From the NCBI RefSeq assembly GCF_001514125.1, contig NZ_KQ948551.1:1-64000 (forward strand): DNA of 64,000 nt, written 5' to 3'. The position numbers and the translations under genes are program-made. Positions 6,941-14,670 of the stretch are shown here, piece after piece; positions within the stretch are counted from its first letter, which is position 1; every line of letters starts with the position of its first letter. The notes beneath the pieces were generated by a model. It had not been told where the DNA came from, searched no databases, and saw only the letters and a program-made list of their open reading frames with translations. This DNA comes from Streptomyces longwoodensis. Lineage in GTDB: Bacteria; Actinomycetota; Actinomycetes; Streptomycetales; Streptomycetaceae.

Positions 6941-9537
6941 CGCTGGGCGCTTCCTTCCAAGGGGCGGTGGCCAATGGCCAGCAGCGGCAGGTCGGGCTTG
7001 ATCTGGTCGCGCTCCGGGACGAAGCCGACCACCGGGTCGGGCGTGTCGGGCGCGTTGACGAAGGACACGAAGCGGGCGAGCTTCTCGGGGTCGTTGATGG
7101 TCTCGGCCCACTCGTCGCGGTAGTGCGCGACGTGCGCCGCCATCAGCGACTCCAGCTCGGCGCAGATGCCGAGGGAGTCCTCGACGACCACCTCGCGGAC
7201 GTGGTCCAGGCCGCCGGGAAGCCGCTCCAGCCAGGCCGAGGTGCGCTCCAGGCGGTCGGCGGTGCGGATGTAGAACATCAGGAAGCGGTCGATCAGCCGG
7301 ACCAGCTCGGTGTCGGAGAGGTCCTGCGCGAGCAGGTCCGCGTGGCGCGGGGTGGCGCCGCCGTTGCCGCCGACGTAGAGGTTCCAGCCGCCGGCCGTGG
7401 CGATCACGCCGAAGTCCTTCGACTGGGCCTCCGCGCACTCGCGGGCGCAGCCCGAGACGGCCGACTTCAGCTTGTGCGGGGAGCGCAGGCCCCGGTAGCG
7501 CAGCTCCAGGTCGATCGCCATGCGCACCGAGTCCTGGACGCCGTAGCGGCACCAGGTGGAGCCCACGCAGGACTTCACGGTGCGCAGCGCCTTGCCGTAG
7601 GCGTGGCCCGACTCGAAGCCGGCGTCCACCAGCCGGGTCCAGATCAGCGGCAACTGCTCGACACGGGCGCCGAACAGGTCGATGCGCTGGCCGCCGGTGA
7701 TCTTCGTGTAGAGGCCGAAGTCGCGGGCGATCTCGCCGATCACGATCAGCTTCTCCGGGGTGATCTCACCGCCGGGGATGCGCGGGACGACGGAGTACGA
7801 GCCGTTCTTCTGGAGGTTGGCGAGGAAGTGGTCGTTGCTGTCCTGCAGCGCCGCCTGTTCGCCGTCCAGGACGTAGCCGCTCGCGCCGATCACCGGGGCG
7901 AGGGAGGCGATGATCGACCCCACCGCGGGCTTGCAGACCTCGCAGCCGTCGGTGCCGCGGGCCTCCTCGCGGCCGTAGCGGTCCAGCAGGTCCTGGTAGG
8001 TGGTGATCCGCAGCGCGAGGACGATCTCGTAGAGCTCCTCGCGGGTCTGTGAGAAGCAGCCGCACAGGCCCTTGTCGACCTCGACGCCGGACGCCTCCAG
8101 CTCCGCGGCGACCAGCTGGCCGAGGACCTTGACGCAACTGCCGCACGTCGTCCCGGCCTTGGTGCACTTCTTCACCTCGGGCACGGTGGTGCAGCGGTGT
8201 TCCGAGACGGCCTCGCGGATCGTGCCCTTGCGGACGTTGTTGCAGGAGCAGATGATCGCGTCGTCCGGCAGCGCGGCCGGTCCGAGCCCCTCGGCGCCCG
8301 CGCCGGCCCCGGCGGGCAGCACCAGCGATTCCGGCGCGACGGGCGGCACCGAGCCGGTCAGCGCGCGCAGCGTGCCGTAGGCCTCCGCGTCGCCGACCAG
8401 GATGCCGCCGAGCAGCGTGCCGTCGCGGCCGATCACGAGCTTCTTGTACAGGCCCGCGCGGGAGTCGGAGTAGACGACGTCCAGGCAGTCCCCGGTGGTG
8501 CCGTGCGCGTCGCCGAAGGACGCCACGTCCACGCCGAGCAGCTTCAGCTTGGTGGACAGGTCGGCCCCGGTGAACGACGCCTCGTCCGCGGCGATGGTCG
8601 CGGCGGCCGTCTCCGCCTGGTCGTAGCCCGGCGCGACCAGCCCGTACACCCGGCCGTCGGCGGCCAGCGCGCACTCGCCGATCGCGAACACGTGCGGGTC
8701 GGCCACCGTGCGGCACTGCTCGTCGACCGCGATGCCGCCGCGCTCCCCGACGGTCAGTCCGCAGTCCCGGGCGAGCTGGTCGCGGGGCCGGACGCCGGCG
8801 CTGAACACCACCAGGTCGGTGGCCAGTTCGGAGCCGTCGGACAGCTTCATGCCGGTGACGGCGCCGGACGCGTCGACCACGATCTCCTGGGTGCCGACGC
8901 CGGTGTGGACGCTCAGGCCCATGCCCTCGATGGTGCGCAGCAGGGCCGCGCCGCCGCCCTCGTCGACCTGCACCGGCATCAGACGCGGCGCGAACTCCAC
9001 GATGTGGGCGGTCAGTCCGAGGCCCTTCAGGGCGCCAGCGGCCTCCAGGCCGAGCAGTCCGCCGCCGACCACGGCGCCGGTGGTGGCCCGGGTCCGCGCG
9101 TACTCCTCGATGGCGAGCAGGTCCTCGATCGTGCGGTAGACGAAGCAGCCCTCGGCGTCCTTGTTCGGGACCGGAGGCACGAACGGGTAGGAGCCGGTGG
9201 CGAGGACGAGGGTGTCGTAGCCGAACACCCGCCCGGAGCGCGCGGTCACCTCGCGGGCCACGCGGTCGACGGTGACGGCCGGGTCGCCGACGTACAGCTC
9301 GATGCCGTGCGTGGTGATGAACTCCGGGTCCGTCACGGACAGTTCCTCGGGCGTGCGGCCCGAGAAGTACGACGTGAGGGCGACCCGGTCGTACGCCGGG
9401 CGCGGCTCCTCGCACAGCACGACCACGCGGTGCGTGGCGGTCAGGCCGCGCTCGGCGAGCGCTTCGAGGAAGCGCTGGCCGACCATGCCGTGGCCGACGA
9501 GCACGATCGTGGGGGTGGCCTCCGGGGTGGCGGACAT
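6937..9537 (-). CDS. nirB: Nitrite reductase large subunit NirB (NADH-dependent, siroheme)
   Basis: 866 residues, full length for the family. Order of domains: an FAD/NAD(P)-binding reductase module (GHGMVGQRFLEAL at the N-terminus, a second GGGLLGLEAAGAL, and VFAIGECA), a BFD-like [2Fe-2S] region with CSCNNVRKGTI and the pair CTKAGTTCGSC, a further Cys-rich segment (CGCFSQTREEL, then GCEVCKPAVGS), and the siroheme/[4Fe-4S] sulfite/nitrite reductase half domains ending in CVGSTWCRYG and SGCARECAEAQ, which supply the cluster cysteines. It reduces nitrite to ammonium with six electrons from NADH. The ATG follows the stop of the upstream reductase with no gap, and GGAGG lies at the end of that gene. 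Expression is probably GlnR-controlled from the box at 10773-10810. Confidence 0.95.
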   Translation of the reverse strand: MSATPEATPTIVLVGHGMVGQRFLEALAERGLTATHRVVVLCEEPRPAYDRVALTSYFSGRTPEELSVTDPEFITTHGIELYVGDPAVTVDRVAREVTARSGRVFGYDTLVLATGSYPFVPPVPNKDAEGCFVYRTIEDLLAIEEYARTRATTGAVVGGGLLGLEAAGALKGLGLTAHIVEFAPRLMPVQVDEGGGAALLRTIEGMGLSVHTGVGTQEIVVDASGAVTGMKLSDGSELATDLVVFSAGVRPRDQLARDCGLTVGERGGIAVDEQCRTVADPHVFAIGECALAADGRVYGLVAPGYDQAETAAATIAADEASFTGADLSTKLKLLGVDVASFGDAHGTTGDCLDVVYSDSRAGLYKKLVIGRDGTLLGGILVGDAEAYGTLRALTGSVPPVAPESLVLPAGAGAGAEGLGPAALPDDAIICSCNNVRKGTIREAVSEHRCTTVPEVKKCTKAGTTCGSCVKVLGQLVAAELEASGVEVDKGLCGCFSQTREELYEIVLALRITTYQDLLDRYGREEARGTDGCEVCKPAVGSIIASLAPVIGASGYVLDGEQAALQDSNDHFLANLQKNGSYSVVPRIPGGEITPEKLIVIGEIARDFGLYTKITGGQRIDLFGARVEQLPLIWTRLVDAGFESGHAYGKALRTVKSCVGSTWCRYGVQDSVRMAIDLELRYRGLRSPHKLKSAVSGCARECAEAQSKDFGVIATAGGWNLYVGGNGGATPRHADLLAQDLSDTELVRLIDRFLMFYIRTADRLERTSAWLERLPGGLDHVREVVVEDSLGICAELESLMAAHVAHYRDEWAETINDPEKLARFVSFVNAPDTPDPVVGFVPERDQIKPDLPLLAIGHRPLEGSAQR

Positions 9538-10749
9538 TCAGGAGCCTCCATCGTTGGTGAGCAGGTGGAGCAGGGGGCCGTCGCCGGGGAGCGGCTCTGC
9601 TCCCTCCCAGGCGCGGGCGAGCGCGCCGACGGTGCCGAGTTCGCCGACGAGGACCCCGCCGACCAGGCGGTCGTCGCGGACGACGACCTTGCGGTAGGTG
9701 CCGCGGGTGGCGTCGGTGAGCCGCACGACGTCGTCGCCGGGCCGCGCCACCGTGTCGCCGAACGCGGCGAGGTCGAGCACGCCGTCGCCGGTGAGCGTCA
9801 GCCGGGTCAGCGCGCGGGTGCCCGTGTAGCGGACGTCGTCGCGGCCGGCCAGCAGGGCGGCGAGCACGTCCGCCTGTTCCAGGGCGGGCGCGGCGAGGCC
9901 GTAGACCTGCCCGGCGTGCTGCGCGCAGTCGCCGACGGCGCGCACGTGCGGGTCGGAGGTGCGCAGGGCGTCGTCGACCAGTACGCCCTTGTCGACGGCG
10001 AGGCCGGCGTCCTGGGCGAGACCGACCCGCGGGTGGACCCCGCAGGCCAGCACCACCAGGTCGGCGTCGAGCGCGTAGCCGTCGGCCATCTCCACCGAGC
10101 GGACCGCGCCGCCCACGCAGCGCACGTCGCGCACCCGGCACTCGGGGTGCACCTCGACGCCGAGGTCCTCCAGGTGCCGCAGCACCAGCCGCGAGGCCTC
10201 CGGGTCGAGCTGACGCTCCATCAGGCGCTCGGCCTGCTGGGCGAGGACGACCTGGGCGCCGCGCACGGCGAGGGCGCGGGCCGCGGAGACCCCGAGGAGC
10301 CCGCCGCCGATCACCACCGCCCGCACGCCCGGCCGGACCGCCTTCGACAGGCCCAGGCAGTCGTCCATCGTGCGGAACGCGTGCACGCCCTCCGGGAGTT
10401 CGCGGTCCGGGGTGAACAGGCCGCGCAGCGGCGGCAGCACCGGGTTGGACCCGGTCGCCAGGACCAGCGTCCCGTAGGCGATCTCCGTGCCGTCCGCGCA
10501 CGTCACCGTGCGCCGGTCGCGGTCGATGCCGGTGACCCGGGCCCGCACCAGGTCGGCGGGCGCGGGCAGCGCGATCACCTCGGGCGCGTAACGGCCGGCC
10601 AGCACCTCGGCGAGCAGGACCCGGTTGTAGGGCCGGTGTTCCTCCTCGCCGACGACCAGCGCGGGCGTGCCGAGCTCACCGAGCCGCCGGGCGAGCCGTA
10701 CGCCCGCGAGGCCGGCGCCGATCACCACCACACGCGTATTCGAGGTCAT
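9538..10749 (-). CDS. NAD(P)/FAD-dependent oxidoreductase of the nitrite reductase operon
   Basis: 403 residues. The N-terminal GAGLAGVRLARRL, the central GGGLLGVSAARAL and the late VRAVGDCAQHAG motifs place it with pyridine-nucleotide disulfide oxidoreductase-type flavoproteins. It closely parallels the N-terminal reductase module of the NirB encoded directly downstream (PYNRVLL against PAYDRVAL, for example). It may act as an electron donor for nitrate or nitrite reduction, as NasB-like proteins do, but the sequence alone does not prove the partner. It is the first gene of the operon. The start at 10749 has only a weak ribosome-binding site, and a GlnR-like box ends 24 bases upstream. Its stop touches the nirB start. 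Confidence 0.85.
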   Translation of the reverse strand: MTSNTRVVVIGAGLAGVRLARRLGELGTPALVVGEEEHRPYNRVLLAEVLAGRYAPEVIALPAPADLVRARVTGIDRDRRTVTCADGTEIAYGTLVLATGSNPVLPPLRGLFTPDRELPEGVHAFRTMDDCLGLSKAVRPGVRAVVIGGGLLGVSAARALAVRGAQVVLAQQAERLMERQLDPEASRLVLRHLEDLGVEVHPECRVRDVRCVGGAVRSVEMADGYALDADLVVLACGVHPRVGLAQDAGLAVDKGVLVDDALRTSDPHVRAVGDCAQHAGQVYGLAAPALEQADVLAALLAGRDDVRYTGTRALTRLTLTGDGVLDLAAFGDTVARPGDDVVRLTDATRGTYRKVVVRDDRLVGGVLVGELGTVGALARAWEGAEPLPGDGPLLHLLTNDGGS

Positions 10750-10772
10750 GCCGTCGAGCCTGCGGTGCCGAC

Positions 10773-10810
10773 GTTACCCGGCCGCATCACCCCTGTTTCC
10801 CGTGCGGAAC
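10773..10810 (-). promoter_or_regulatory. GlnR-like box upstream of the nirBD operon
   Basis: On the coding strand the order is GTTCC-n6-GAAAC-n6-GATGC-n6-GTAAC. All three spacers are exactly six bases, matching the GlnR box layout gTnAc-n6-GaAAc repeated twice. The box ends 24 bases before the ATG at 10749. GlnR is the OmpR-type nitrogen regulator of Streptomyces, and nitrite reductase genes are known members of its regulon. Confidence 0.7.
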
Positions 10811-10891
10811 GCTGCCCTCAGCGGGGGCGGGGGAGAGGTGTGAGGTCGCACCGGCCGGAACGTGGTGGGGGAGGGGGCTCGGGGAGCCGGC

Positions 10892-11509
10892 TCAGCGGCT
10901 CCCGGTGAGGTGCGCGAACACCACCACGTTGCCCTGGTAGCCGGTGTCCCGCGAGTAGCCGCCCCCGCAGGTGATCACCCGCAGCTCCGGCCGCGGCGCG
11001 GCGCCGTAGACCTTGGCGTCGGGGAAGGCGCCCGCCCGGTAGACCTCCACCGCGTCCACGGTGAACACGGCCGTGCCGCCGTCCCGGCGGTCGACCTCGA
11101 TGCGGGCGCCCTTCTTCAGCGCGCCGAGCGCGTAGAACACGGCCGGGCCGTCGGCGTTGTCGACGTGGCCCGCGACGATCGCGGTGCCCGTCTCCCCGGG
11201 GGTGGTGCCGGCCTCGTACCAGCCGGCCAGGTTCTTGCGCGCGGCGGGCGGTGCCTCCAGGCTGCCGCCGGGGGTGAGGCGCAGGCCGGTCAGGGGCGCG
11301 TCGACGCCGATCGCGGGGATGCGGACGCGGTCCGGCGGGGACGGGGGCAGCGCGGGCGCGGAGCGCGGGTCGGTACCGCCGGGCCGGGCCTGGGCGGCGG
11401 ACGGCTGCGGCGGGGCGTGCCGTTCGGCGCCGTCGTGCAGCAGCCACGCGCCGGAGCACAGCGCGGTGACGGTCACGGCGGCTATCGCGGTGTCGCCCAG
11501 CCTGTGCAT
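10892..11509 (-). CDS. Class F-type sortase
   Basis: 205 residues from an ATG at 11509, chosen because AGGAGG lies eight bases upstream. The same frame is open further upstream, but that extension has no family character. A single N-terminal hydrophobic segment (residues 7-24) anchors the enzyme, followed by a Pro/Ala-rich linker and the sortase beta-barrel (VRIPAIGVDAPLTGL onward). The catalytic residues are visible as His115 in AGHVDN, Cys181 in RVITCGG and Arg187 in YSRDTGYQGN. This shape fits the actinobacterial class F-type sortases, which lack the usual positively charged C-terminal tail. The gene lies 113 bp downstream of a gene for a secreted, membrane-anchored protein, a pairing that suggests that protein is a partner or substrate. 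Confidence 0.85.
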   Translation of the reverse strand: MHRLGDTAIAAVTVTALCSGAWLLHDGAERHAPPQPSAAQARPGGTDPRSAPALPPSPPDRVRIPAIGVDAPLTGLRLTPGGSLEAPPAARKNLAGWYEAGTTPGETGTAIVAGHVDNADGPAVFYALGALKKGARIEVDRRDGGTAVFTVDAVEVYRAGAFPDAKVYGAAPRPELRVITCGGGYSRDTGYQGNVVVFAHLTGSR

Positions 11510-11622
11510 GGGAGCCTCCTGGTGAGCTGGGCGGCCCGGTCCCCCTCCGGGCCGCGAGGGGCGTCGGACCCGGAGGGGGAGGGATGGTGCGGTACCGGCG
11601 GACGGACAGCGGAGGGTGTCCG

Positions 11623-12144
11623 TCAGAACGCATCGCCTCTCGCCCGGCGATGCAGGAGCCAGGTACCGCCCGCGGCGGCGACGGCGAGAGCCGCCACGCC
11701 GGCCGCGGTCTGCACGGGGTCGGGGCCCAGAGCGCCGCCGACCCCCGTCTTCACGCTCCCCCGCGGGGGGACCCGCTGGTGCGTCGCGGTCAGGGACACC
11801 ACGAGGTCCCCGCTGACCCGCCGGCCGCCCTCGGCGCACTCCGCGACGATCTCGTACGTCCCGGGCTGCGCGCTGGGCGGCACCCTGAACTCCCCGACGA
11901 CGTCGCCGTCGTGGGTGGTCGGCGCCAGGGTGAACCGGCCCGCGCCGACCGCGCCGGCGTCGCCCGCGGCGGTGCCCTCGGGTCCGCACGCCGAGGTGCC
12001 GACACTGACCCGGTCACCCGGCACGGCCGTCGAGGGGTACACCTCGAGGCCGCCGGACTGCGCGGCGTACGCGGTGGCGACGGGACCGCTCACGGCGGTG
12101 ACGGCGAGCGCGGTGCCGGTCAGCAGACGGGCGGTACGTCGCAT
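11623..12144 (-). CDS. Secreted membrane-anchored protein, possible sortase partner
   Basis: 173 residues from an ATG at 12144 with AAGGAGC upstream. Residues 1-28 form a signal peptide ending near ATAYAAQ. The mature part is a single beta-rich domain (YPSTAVPGDRVSVGTSACGPEG, then PTTHDGDVVGEFRVPPSAQPGTYEIVAEC, with two cysteines that could form a disulfide) ending in VVSLTATH. The C-terminus has a hydrophobic helix (AAGVAALAVAAAGGTWLL) followed by HRRARGDAF, the layout of a cell-wall sorting tail, but no canonical LPXTG is visible ahead of it. I do not recognise a named family; small proteins of this form commonly sit beside sortases in Streptomyces. It lies directly upstream of the sortase on the same strand. 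Confidence 0.65.
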   Translation of the reverse strand: MRRTARLLTGTALAVTAVSGPVATAYAAQSGGLEVYPSTAVPGDRVSVGTSACGPEGTAAGDAGAVGAGRFTLAPTTHDGDVVGEFRVPPSAQPGTYEIVAECAEGGRRVSGDLVVSLTATHQRVPPRGSVKTGVGGALGPDPVQTAAGVAALAVAAAGGTWLLHRRARGDAF

Positions 12145-12359
12145 CGGTGCTCCTTCGAGCTGTTCGGTGGGTCCTGCCCTTCCGAGGTAAGTGGCACCGG
12201 CGCGAGCCCGCTTCCTGAGGGCGCGTCAGAAAGGGGATGAACGGGTGTCGCCCGCCGCCCGGCCCGGCCGGCGTTTCAGCAGGTCACGGCGGCCGTGGCG
12301 GAGCGCGCCACAAAGGCGCCGGACGAGCGGGTGAACGGGTGACGGCGAGTCAGCGACGC

Positions 12360-12827
12360 CTAGGGGGTGTCTTGCCGATCAGGCCGGGTTGATCGACAAG
12401 ACACCCCCTGCGCCCGCCAGTCGCCGCCCTCGATCGGCTCCCCGTGCGCCCGCAGCCGGGCCGCGACGACGGGCCCGGCGAGGTACACCCAGGCGCGCAC
12501 GGGCGGGCCCCCGGCCGCGCGCAGCACGGTGGCCCGCTCGACGCGCTCGTAGAGGGTGTGCGGGTCGCCGGGCCGGTACTCCTCGAGCCGGTCCAGCTCG
12601 GCGAGGAGGGCGTCGTGGGCCCACGGGTGCGCGGTGACCAGGTCGCCGGTGACGGTGCCGCCGCCGGGCGCGTGCACGGCGAAGGGGTAGCCGGGGCCGG
12701 CGTAGAGCACCGCGTCGGGGAGCAGCGCGGGTTCCTCGGCGCGGGTACGGCCGCGCAGGAGGAGGTCGTGGTTGACCTCGCCGGGGCGCAGGGTGCCGTA
12801 GACGAAGAAAGGGAGGAGTGCGGTCAC
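12360..12827 (-). CDS. Gamma-glutamylcyclotransferase-like (GGCT/AIG2 fold) protein with altered C-terminus
   Basis: 155 residues from a GTG at 12827. The upstream extension to 12896 is open but lacks family character, while GGAG precedes this GTG at a slightly long spacing. The motif FFVYGTLRPGEVNH at the N-terminus is the substrate-binding signature of the GGCT fold. YAGPGYPFAV, the core GTVTGDLVTAHPWAHDALLAELDRLEEYRPG with the catalytic-type acidic residues, and VRAWVYLAG follow. Members cyclise gamma-glutamyl dipeptides or have unknown substrates. The last 14 or so residues (after EGGDWRAQG) are encoded by the left half of an inverted repeat, including the stop codon, so the original C-terminus appears to have been replaced. 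Confidence 0.8.
   Translation of the reverse strand: MTALLPFFVYGTLRPGEVNHDLLLRGRTRAEEPALLPDAVLYAGPGYPFAVHAPGGGTVTGDLVTAHPWAHDALLAELDRLEEYRPGDPHTLYERVERATVLRAAGGPPVRAWVYLAGPVVAARLRAHGEPIEGGDWRAQGVSCRSTRPDRQDTP
12362..12409. mobile_element. 48-bp inverted repeat, probable remnant of a mobile element
   Basis: AGGGGGTGTCTTGCCGATCA at 12362-12381 faces a reverse-complement copy at 12390-12409 with one mismatch in 20 and an 8-base spacer. The arms share the core GTGTCTT followed by a CG-ATCA end with the terminal repeats of the element at 6407-6589, and both are preceded by CCTAG. It overlaps the 3' end of the cyclotransferase-like gene and, as a strong hairpin, may also act as a terminator for it. 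Confidence 0.6.
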
Positions 12828-12883
12828 AGAAACGATTCTCTCCTCCCCGGCATCCTCACACGTCCCGGTGAAGGCGCTATGGA

Positions 12884-12897
12884 CATGACATGTCATG
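12884..12897. promoter_or_regulatory. Perfect 14-bp palindrome, operator candidate
   Basis: CATGACATGTCATG is a perfect palindrome lying 69 bases before the M4 metallopeptidase start and 56 bases before the start of the divergent cyclotransferase-like gene, in a stretch with lower G+C content. Its position suits an operator for one or both genes. The cognate regulator is not in the window. Confidence 0.45.
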
Positions 12898-12966
12898 GCC
12901 CCTTAAATCTCAGGGGACATCAGCGCCACCCCCACGCGCCCGTCGGCGCCCCGACCGAGGAGTCCG

Positions 12967-14613
12967 ATGAGTCGGATACGGCCGCACGTCCGAGGTTCCC
13001 GTCTCGCCACCGCCGGCATCGCCGCCACCGCGGCCACCCTGCTGGCCGCCGCGCTCTCGCCCGCCGCCGACGCGGCCGACGGGCCGAGCCGCGCCACCGC
13101 CCTCGCCAACGCCGCGTCCGCCGTCGCGGACCACGCCGCGGGCCTCGGCCTGACCGCCACCCAGGACACGTCCGTCCGGGACGTCGTCGTCGACGAGGAC
13201 GGCACCCAGCACGTCCGCTACGACCGCACCTTCCGCCGACTGCCCGTCCTCGGCGGCGACTTCGTGGTCCACCTGGCCTCCGACGGCTCCTACCGCGGCG
13301 CCGACCGGGCGACCACCGGGACGGTCTCGCTCGCCTCCATCACCCCGCGGGTGCCCGCCCCCGAGGCCGCCGACGCCGCCCTGGCCGCCCTGCGCGCCGC
13401 GAGCCGCGGCACCACCCTCAAGCAGGTCAAGGCCAAGCCGCACCTCGTCGTCGACGCCCTGCACGGCACCCCGAGACTGGCCTGGCGGACCGACGCGGTC
13501 GGCCTGGACACGCTCGGCAACCCGGTCGCCCGCGCCGTCCTGACCGACGCCCGCACCGGCGCGCAGATCGACGCCTGGGACCTGATCGAGACGGCGACCG
13601 GCGACGGCGCCTCCCTGTACGGCGGCACGGTCCCGCTGGAGACCACGGCCTCCGGCTCCACGTACCAGCTCAAGGACCCGACCCGCGGCAACACCTACAC
13701 CGGCGACGCGGCCAACAAGACCGACCTGTGCATCTTCGGCATCTGCTTCAGCCGCGCCCCCGCGACCGTCTTCACCGACGCCGACAACCACTGGGGCACC
13801 GGCACCACCGCCGACCGCTCCTCCGCCGCGGTCGACGCCCAGTACGGCACCGACGAGACCTGGGACTACTACAAGAACGTCCACGGCCGCAACGGCATCG
13901 CGGGCGACGGCAAGGGGTCCTACAACCGGGTCCACTACGGCAGCAACTACAACAACGCCTTCTGGGACGACAGCTGCTTCTGCATGACGTACGGCGACGG
14001 CGACGGCACCACGTTCGGCCCGCTGGTCGCGCTGGACGTCGCGGGCCACGAGATGAGCCACGGCGTGACGTCGAAGACGGCCGCCCTGACCTACTCGGGC
14101 GAGTCGGGCGGCCTGAACGAGGCCACCTCGGACATCCTCGGCACGATGGTCGAGTGGTACGCCGGCAACGGTGCCGACGCCGGTGACTACCTGATCGGCG
14201 AGAAGATCGTCCGCCCCGGCTTCGGCAAGGCCGCCCTGCGCTTCATGGACAAGCCCTCCAAGGACGGCAACTCGGCCGACTACTGGAGCAGTTCGGTCGG
14301 CAACCTCGACGTCCACTACTCCTCCGGCGTCGCCAACCACTTCGCCTACCTCCTCGCCGAGGGCAGCGGCGCCAAGACCATCAACGGCGTCAGCTACGAC
14401 TCGCCCACCTACAACGGCTCGACGGTCACCGGCATCGGCCGCGACAAGGTCGGCAAGATCTGGTACCGCGCCCTGACCGTCTACATGACGTCCTCCACGA
14501 ACTACAAGGGAGCCCGCACGGCCACCCTGAACGCGGCGAAGGACCTCTACGGCGCGACCAGCGCGGAGTACGCGGCGGTGGCGGCGGCGTGGACGGCGGT
14601 CAACGTCACCTGA
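12967..14613 (+). CDS. Secreted M4 family (thermolysin-like) neutral metallopeptidase
   Basis: 548 residues from an ATG at 12967, GAGGAG upstream. A signal peptide covers about residues 1-36 (ending near PAADAADG). The propeptide follows, with an FTP-type segment (DTSVRDVVVDEDGTQHVRYDR) and a PepSY-like segment (RLAWRTDAVGLDTLGNPVARAVLTDA). The mature enzyme begins around residue 210. Zinc ligands are visible as His361 and His365 in GHEMSH, with Glu362 as catalytic base, and Glu385 in GGLNEATSD as the third ligand at the family's 20-residue spacing. The late FAYLLAEG and DKVGKIWYRAL motifs, with their usual His/Asp surroundings, fit as well. It would digest extracellular protein. The palindrome at 12884-12897 may regulate it. 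Streptomyces Npr-type proteases are the closest known relatives. Confidence 0.92.
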   Translation: MSRIRPHVRGSRLATAGIAATAATLLAAALSPAADAADGPSRATALANAASAVADHAAGLGLTATQDTSVRDVVVDEDGTQHVRYDRTFRRLPVLGGDFVVHLASDGSYRGADRATTGTVSLASITPRVPAPEAADAALAALRAASRGTTLKQVKAKPHLVVDALHGTPRLAWRTDAVGLDTLGNPVARAVLTDARTGAQIDAWDLIETATGDGASLYGGTVPLETTASGSTYQLKDPTRGNTYTGDAANKTDLCIFGICFSRAPATVFTDADNHWGTGTTADRSSAAVDAQYGTDETWDYYKNVHGRNGIAGDGKGSYNRVHYGSNYNNAFWDDSCFCMTYGDGDGTTFGPLVALDVAGHEMSHGVTSKTAALTYSGESGGLNEATSDILGTMVEWYAGNGADAGDYLIGEKIVRPGFGKAALRFMDKPSKDGNSADYWSSSVGNLDVHYSSGVANHFAYLLAEGSGAKTINGVSYDSPTYNGSTVTGIGRDKVGKIWYRALTVYMTSSTNYKGARTATLNAAKDLYGATSAEYAAVAAAWTAVNVT

Positions 14614-14670
14614 CCCGCACCTCGTCCGAGCGGGGGCCGGCGCCCGACACCCGGGCGCCGGCCCCTCGCC

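Noticed and set aside
12300..12345. GGTGAACGGGTGACGG resembling a PHO box
   Set aside because: The direct repeat units are spaced eight bases apart, not the 11 bases of PhoP sites, and the downstream gene has no phosphate link.
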